Notes under the pieces: generated by a model | Databases searched by the model: none | Seen by the model: only the letters and a program-made list of their open reading frames with translations | What the model was told of the DNA's origin: nothing | Source of the DNA: Sinorhizobium sojae CCBAU 05684 | GTDB lineage: Bacteria > Pseudomonadota > Alphaproteobacteria > Rhizobiales > Rhizobiaceae | NCBI RefSeq assembly: GCF_002288525.1 | Contig: NZ_CP023068.1 | Coordinates: 558,001 to 622,000 of the forward strand | Length of the DNA stretch: 64,000 nt | Direction: 5' to 3' | Translations under genes and position numbers: made by a program | Shown: positions 60,284 to 64,000 of the stretch, one piece after another | Position numbering within the stretch: the stretch's first letter is position 1 | How the letters are laid out: each line of letters begins with the position of its first letter

Positions 60284-60724
60284 CTATTCCCTGGCGTAAA
60301 CGCCGCCGACGCCGCCGGATTTCTTGATTTCCAGCATCTCGAACGGTGCTTCCTTGGGGCCGCTCATCCCGGGCGAACCCATGGGCATGCCGGGGAGTGT
60401 GACGCCTTTAATGTTGGGACGTTCGGTCAACAGCTTGTTAATCGTGCCGATCGGCACGTGGCCGCTCACCACATAGCCGTCGATCATTGATAGATGGCAG
60501 CCTTGAACGTCGTCCGGAACGCCAGCTTCGCGGCTCATTTCGGCAAGGTCGTGCGTCGGCTTGACGGCCACGTTGAACCCGTTTTGGCGCAGATAATCGG
60601 CATAGCCCTCGCAGCAACCGCACTCCGGGTTCTTGTAAAGGGTTACGTCTTTTTCGCCTGCGAGCGCCGGAGTGACGCCAGACAGGATCGAGGTGAGGAT
60701 AAGGCCTTTCAGAAGTGTGGACAT
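60284..60724 (-). CDS. DUF411 copper-associated periplasmic protein
   Basis: A 146-residue exported protein with a signal peptide (1-22, ending PALAG). The DUF411 core has NPECGCCEGYADYL (Cys35, Cys37, Cys38) as a likely metal site and SMIDGYVVSGHVPIGTINKLL. Members are consistently found in copper resistance clusters; the precise function is unknown. A Met-rich segment (LPGMPMGSPGMSGP) near the end could also bind Cu. AAAGGAG precedes the ATG at 60724. Confidence 0.87.
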   Translation of the reverse strand: MSTLLKGLILTSILSGVTPALAGEKDVTLYKNPECGCCEGYADYLRQNGFNVAVKPTHDLAEMSREAGVPDDVQGCHLSMIDGYVVSGHVPIGTINKLLTERPNIKGVTLPGMPMGSPGMSGPKEAPFEMLEIKKSGGVGGVYARE

Positions 60725-60751
60725 TAGCTTCTCCTTTGGGATATCGGGCGC

Positions 60752-62171
60752 TCAGGCGACGCGGAAGGCAGCCATCATGCCGCCGGCATGGTGTTCGAGA
60801 ATATGGCAATGAAACATCCAATCGCCGGGATTATCGGCAACGAAGGCGACTTCGACCTTCTCGCGCGGCGCAATCAGCACTGTGTCCTGCCATTCCCGGT
60901 GGCGAGTGGGTTGGCCGTTACGGGAAATCACCCGGAAAGAGTGACCATGCAAATGGATTGGATGATGCCACGCGGTGGCGTTCGTCATGGCGATGACGTG
61001 GGTCTTGTCCTTTGCAAGCGTCAGCGCCGGTCTCATGTCGTGACTGGCCTCATCAGCGGCGACACCATTGATGAACCAGGCGGCGCTGGAATTCATCATC
61101 CGCATCATCCCGGTCATCATCGAATTGCTGTCGCCCGTCATACCGCCAGACGCGCCTATGCCGTGCATGCTTTCACTCATGTCCTGCGCCACCATTTCGC
61201 CCATCATGCCGCCGGTGAAGACCACTTCGTGGCGCCTCGATGACTTGAGATCGGGCTCGGGCAATGCATTCGCCGGCAGCGCGATTGGCCACTCGGGCGC
61301 GCGTTCCCTCAGTGGCGTGTCACCGTAAACAAGATCGACGAGCTTATACTCCAGCCCTTCATAGAACTGGTCCGTGACCGAAGCTCGGCTGCCGGTTTTG
61401 CCGTTCATGTCGATGATCAGGTCGACGCGCATTGCCGGCCCAAGCACCACCAGGCCTTCGTCCGGCGCATGCGGCGTGACCGGTTGGCCATCGAGCGCTA
61501 TTACGATCGGCTCGTGCCCCGCGAAATCGAGGCTGAAGATCCGGGCATTGGCGGCGTTGATCAGCCGCAGGCGGATGCGCTCGGATGTCGTGCCTGTTGC
61601 CAAAATCATTGCGGAGTTCGCCCGTTTTGGTCAGGCGCCAGTCACCTAGCATCCAGGTCAGGTCCCGGTCGACAAGCAGCGGTTCCGGCTCCTCGATGAT
61701 CAACGGACCATGGAGCCCGCGCCCAACCTGCTCGAGACTTCTCTGGTGCGGGTGATACCAGTAGGTGCCGGCGTCGATCGCGTCGAACTCGTAGACAAAT
61801 CGTTCACCCGCTCCAATGGGTTTCTGTGTAAGATGCGGCACGCCATCCATGGCATGCGGCACGCGCACCCCATGCCAATGAATGGTGGTTTCCTCTGTCA
61901 GGGCGTTCTCGACTGCGACCCGCAGTCGCTCTCCCTTGCGGAGGCGGATCTCCGGGCCGGGAACGATCCCGTTGTAATGCCATACCGTCGTCTCGCCGAG
62001 CGGCTCGGGCCCCAGGCGCATACGGCCTGGTGCAGCCCGAAGTAAGACGTCACGCGTGGAGCCGATAGCTGGAACAGCCGGCGAGAACGGCACCATCAAG
62101 CTTGTCGCGCCGGCAACCGCCGATGCGAGAAGGGCTCGACGCGTAATCGTCGGAGCAAACAAGTTGGACAT
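60752..62171 (-). pseudogene. Multicopper oxidase (CopA/CueO-like), broken by internal deletion and frameshift
   Basis: The two halves of a laccase-like oxidase lie in different frames. The 5' half, from ATG 62171, has a Tat signal (TITRRALLASAVAG) and copper motifs TIHWHGVRVP and WYHPHQ. The 3' half, open from 61609, has HPIHLHGHSF and HCHILEHHAGGMM. The frames meet around 61575-61600, after TGELRNDFGN, where I expect some 25 further residues before SERIRLRLINAANARIF. The loss of that piece plus a one-base phase change stops translation of the intact enzyme. The protein would have oxidised Cu(I) in the periplasm. Confidence 0.8.
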
Positions 62172-62293
62172 GATTTCAGGCATCCTGTGCTTGGAGGTTG
62201 GCATCCGCAGAAGCGGCAATGCGACCAAGCCTGGGCACGCGTATCGCTCCCAAGGCCCATAACGCCGGCAACCGGAAACGGGACCAGCGTCAG

Positions 62294-62632
62294 CTACAGA
62301 ATGATGCTTCGAGGAGGAAAAGGATCCGGCGGCACGGCGCGGCCGTCCAAGTCGTCGGAGGACGAAACTGCCGAATCGGGCGTTGTAAACGGCAGCTCAA
62401 CGAGCGCGGTCGCGGGAATTGCTGCGAAAGAACCGAGACAAAAGTCGATGCACGAGGAGGCCCTGCCCTCATCGGCAGGCGGACATTCGTCACAATCGTC
62501 CATGTCGGCATCTGTCATGACAGCGGTCGATACGGCCGCCGACATTGCGGTCGCCTTCTGCGTGTGCACGACTGTGCCCGCGGCAAGGAGCGCGACCAGC
62601 ACGACAGCAAGAAGGCGGATGAGTTGTGTCAT
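62294..62632 (-). CDS. Small exported Cys-rich protein of copper cluster
   Basis: A 112-residue protein with a signal peptide (about 1-28, LIRLLAVVLVALLAAGTVVHT) and a short, acidic mature part with four Cys (DDCDECPP and SSCIDFCLG). No enzyme motif is recognised. Its place at the head of the SCO, cytochrome, DUF411 and oxidase group suggests metal binding or a sensor-like role in the periplasm, but that is inference. Start ATG at 62632; the longer frame to 62752 is unlikely. Confidence 0.6.
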   Translation of the reverse strand: MTQLIRLLAVVLVALLAAGTVVHTQKATAMSAAVSTAVMTDADMDDCDECPPADEGRASSCIDFCLGSFAAIPATALVELPFTTPDSAVSSSDDLDGRAVPPDPFPPRSIIL

Positions 62633-63242
62633 CGGATGGCACTCTAGTCCGATTTCGAGAGATGTCCACATCCGAAGTGTCGCAGGACACGCGGAACCTT
62701 TAACCGGTTTTCGGGACGTGACGTTGCCCCCAAACGGTATCGAGAGAAACATGACCGCTGGTGGCGCTCAACGCGGCCCGATGTATTGGAGGAAGCGTCC
62801 GATCTGATGTACGCCAGCGTTCGTACAGCAACGGAGTATCCACTGTGGGTTAGCGCCCCAGGCTATCAGCGGCCGCGAGGATCTGCGCAGCGGTCGGGAA
62901 AATGCAGAGGCTGTTCGGTCCATCGGGCGCCTCAATTTGCGCCCAAGCCGACAATGCCAGCTGCGTCAACGAGGAAGGGCCCGACGAGCTGAGTACCGTG
63001 GTTCGCCAGGGTCGCATTATCAGCCTCGTCAAACTCGAAGCAGTCCCTGGCGTTGAGCACAACATTGGCTTCCATAGGATGCAGAGGTTCCGGAAACGCA
63101 CCGGCAGGGTTGATGCGGGCAGGCGGCTTCGAACTGCGCCATGGTTGTGCGGTAGGGCCGGTCGGGACGCTCGCTGGTACCAAGCGTTAGAGATTTTCGC
63201 ACTAACATCTGGAAGGAGATCGGTCCCGCGCCTGCTGCCAGG
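62633..63242. other. Long gap without a convincing gene
   Basis: The stretch contains several short overlapping open frames (62902-63255 plus; 62932-63183 and 62850-63101 minus). None has a good ribosome site or a recognised family. It should include the promoter for the leftward copper cluster. The minus-strand frames may be decayed remains of a gene. Confidence 0.4.
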
Positions 63243-63330
63243 CTCCTTAAATTGACCTCGTTTTTAGGACAATGACATGTAGTAAAATCGAAGTGCTGCA
63301 GCGATCATCACGCGTCTTATCGGAATAGGT
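63243..63330. repeat. Degenerate RIME-like element (type C)
   Basis: CTCCTTAAATTGACCTCG, GACATGTAG and GTGCTGCAGCGATC follow in the same order as in the copy at 55621-55700, with many changes and a shortened second palindrome. It ends about 35 bases before the AHSA1-like gene. Confidence 0.6.
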
Positions 63331-63364
63331 CGTTCATTGCCGCCATCACAATAGGGGGAGACCG

Positions 63365-63820
63365 ATGCAAGAGAACCTCGTCGTCCGCCGTGAGATGCAT
63401 ATTCCGGCGCCGCCCGCCGCGGTGTTCGCCCTGCTGACCGACCCGGAAAAGATCCTGCGTTGGATGGGAACGGAGGCAGAGGTCGAGCCGCATCCCGGCG
63501 GGCTCTATCTCGTCAATGTGACCGGCGCACGCTTTGCCCGCGGCTCCTTCCGCGAAGTGGTACCGGTGCACCGGCTGGTATACAGCTTCGGCTGGGACGA
63601 AAGCGACATCGTGCCGCCCGCGTCGAGCCTGGTCGAGATCGACCTCGTCGAGCAGCCGGACGGCACACTTTTGCGCCTGACCCACTCGGGCCTTCCCACT
63701 GCCGACCAATGCGATGGTCATGCGGAAGGCTGGGCCCATTATCTCGACCGGCTGGCCGAGGTTGCCGCCGGACGCGATCCCGGCCCCGACCCCTGGCACG
63801 GTCGCACCGGCGCGGAATGA
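63365..63820 (+). CDS. SRPBCC/AHSA1-domain protein
   Basis: A 151-residue protein of the activator-of-Hsp90-ATPase-1-like (SRPBCC) superfamily. VVRREMHIPAPPAAVFALLTD at the start and DGTLLRLTHSGLP with GHAEGWAHYLDRL at the end are typical. These domains bind hydrophobic ligands, and in bacteria are often paired with ArsR regulators; none is seen here. Start ATG at 63365 follows AGGGGGAGA. The function is unknown. Confidence 0.82.
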   Translation: MQENLVVRREMHIPAPPAAVFALLTDPEKILRWMGTEAEVEPHPGGLYLVNVTGARFARGSFREVVPVHRLVYSFGWDESDIVPPASSLVEIDLVEQPDGTLLRLTHSGLPTADQCDGHAEGWAHYLDRLAEVAAGRDPGPDPWHGRTGAE

Positions 63821-63838
63821 TCAGGCAGATTGCAGCGG

Positions 63839-64000
63839 CTATGTCGCCGGCGACAGATCGCCCAATACCGTCGGGATCAGCTCCGTGACCGTTGGATGGA
63901 TGTGCATTGCCCGTTTGATCGTGGTGTAGGGCTTCTTTGCGTACATCACGTCAAGAACGCTGTGGATCGCCTCGTCGCCGCCGGTTCCGAGAATGGCGGC
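63839..64000 (-). CDS. Pyridine nucleotide-disulfide oxidoreductase (MerA-like), 3' end
   Basis: The last 53 codons of a gene that continues past the window edge. The visible part includes ILGTGGDEAIHSVLDVMYA and AMHIHPTVTELIPTVL, which match the dimerisation domain of mercuric reductase and dihydrolipoamide-dehydrogenase-like flavoproteins. The stop codon is at 63839-63841. Substrate and active-site Cys pair are outside the window. Confidence 0.75.
   Translation of the reverse strand, partial: AAILGTGGDEAIHSVLDVMYAKKPYTTIKRAMHIHPTVTELIPTVLGDLSPAT

Noticed and set aside
1..64000. CRISPR arrays, tRNA, rRNA, insertion sequences or phage genes
   Set aside because: I looked for regular direct repeats, transposase or integrase motifs and RNA-gene signatures and found none. 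The repeats present are dispersed palindromes.

Overview
The window looks like high-GC DNA from a rhizobial alphaproteobacterium, most likely Sinorhizobium/Ensifer. The evidence is the style of the gene families (DmeRF, PuuD-type urate oxidase, two-domain PuuE, CbpAM) and several dispersed palindromic intergenic elements of the rhizobial RIME type. The gene content is accessory and catabolic: ABC uptake operons, purine salvage, fatty-acid oxidation, polyol use and metal handling. No rRNA, tRNA or core ribosomal genes were seen. This would suit a chromid or megaplasmid, but that is inference.

Layout. 0-2.6 kb: a membrane-anchored ClpP-fold protein, then the cbpA-cbpM co-chaperone pair. 2.9-10.9 kb: a purine block with an AzgA-type purine permease, a PuuE allantoinase fused to OHCU decarboxylase, uraH and xdhABC. 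11-14 kb: a PQQ-type sugar dehydrogenase, a VOC protein and an anchored alpha/beta hydrolase. 14.2-21.9 kb: a beta-oxidation block with a translationally coupled thiolase, FadJ-like protein and acyl-CoA hydrolase/transferase, convergent with fadE. 22-23.3 kb: dmeR-dmeF metal efflux with a recognisable G-tract operator. 23.4-30.5 kb: a ribitol-type operon (LacI regulator, ABC transporter, ribitol dehydrogenase, FGGY ribulokinase). 30.8-33.2 kb: lysG/argP and two LysE-type exporters. 33.2-37 kb: a second purine block (LysR regulator, puuD urate oxidase, guaD). 37.2-44.9 kb: pbpC plus a giant alpha-2-macroglobulin. 45-51.2 kb: a PotABCD-type ABC operon with a hydantoin/allantoin racemase-like gene and a divergent GntR regulator. 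51.3-56.2 kb: DeoR regulator, deoC, tandem aldehyde dehydrogenase and a FucU-like mutarotase. 56.3-58.9 kb: an OsmC-like protein, dimethylargininase and a class III adenylate cyclase. 59-62.6 kb: a copper-type cluster (SCO, cytochrome c, DUF411, multicopper oxidase, small Cys-rich exported protein) in which the multicopper oxidase is broken. 63.4-64 kb: an AHSA1-type protein and the 3' end of a mercuric-reductase-like flavoprotein.

Together the two purine blocks supply most steps from guanine to ureides: guaD makes xanthine, XdhABC makes urate, PuuD oxidises urate, UraH and the UraD domain process 5-hydroxyisourate and OHCU, and the PuuE domain opens allantoin. The racemase and ABC operon at 45-50 kb could feed the same route, but its substrate is unknown. 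The most distinctive sequence-level signals are a modular family of double-palindrome repeats (four main copies plus fragments), an internal deletion with frameshift in the copper oxidase, the DmeR operator with one changed metal ligand, tandem LacI operators, and strong leader hairpins before puuD and the thiolase gene.
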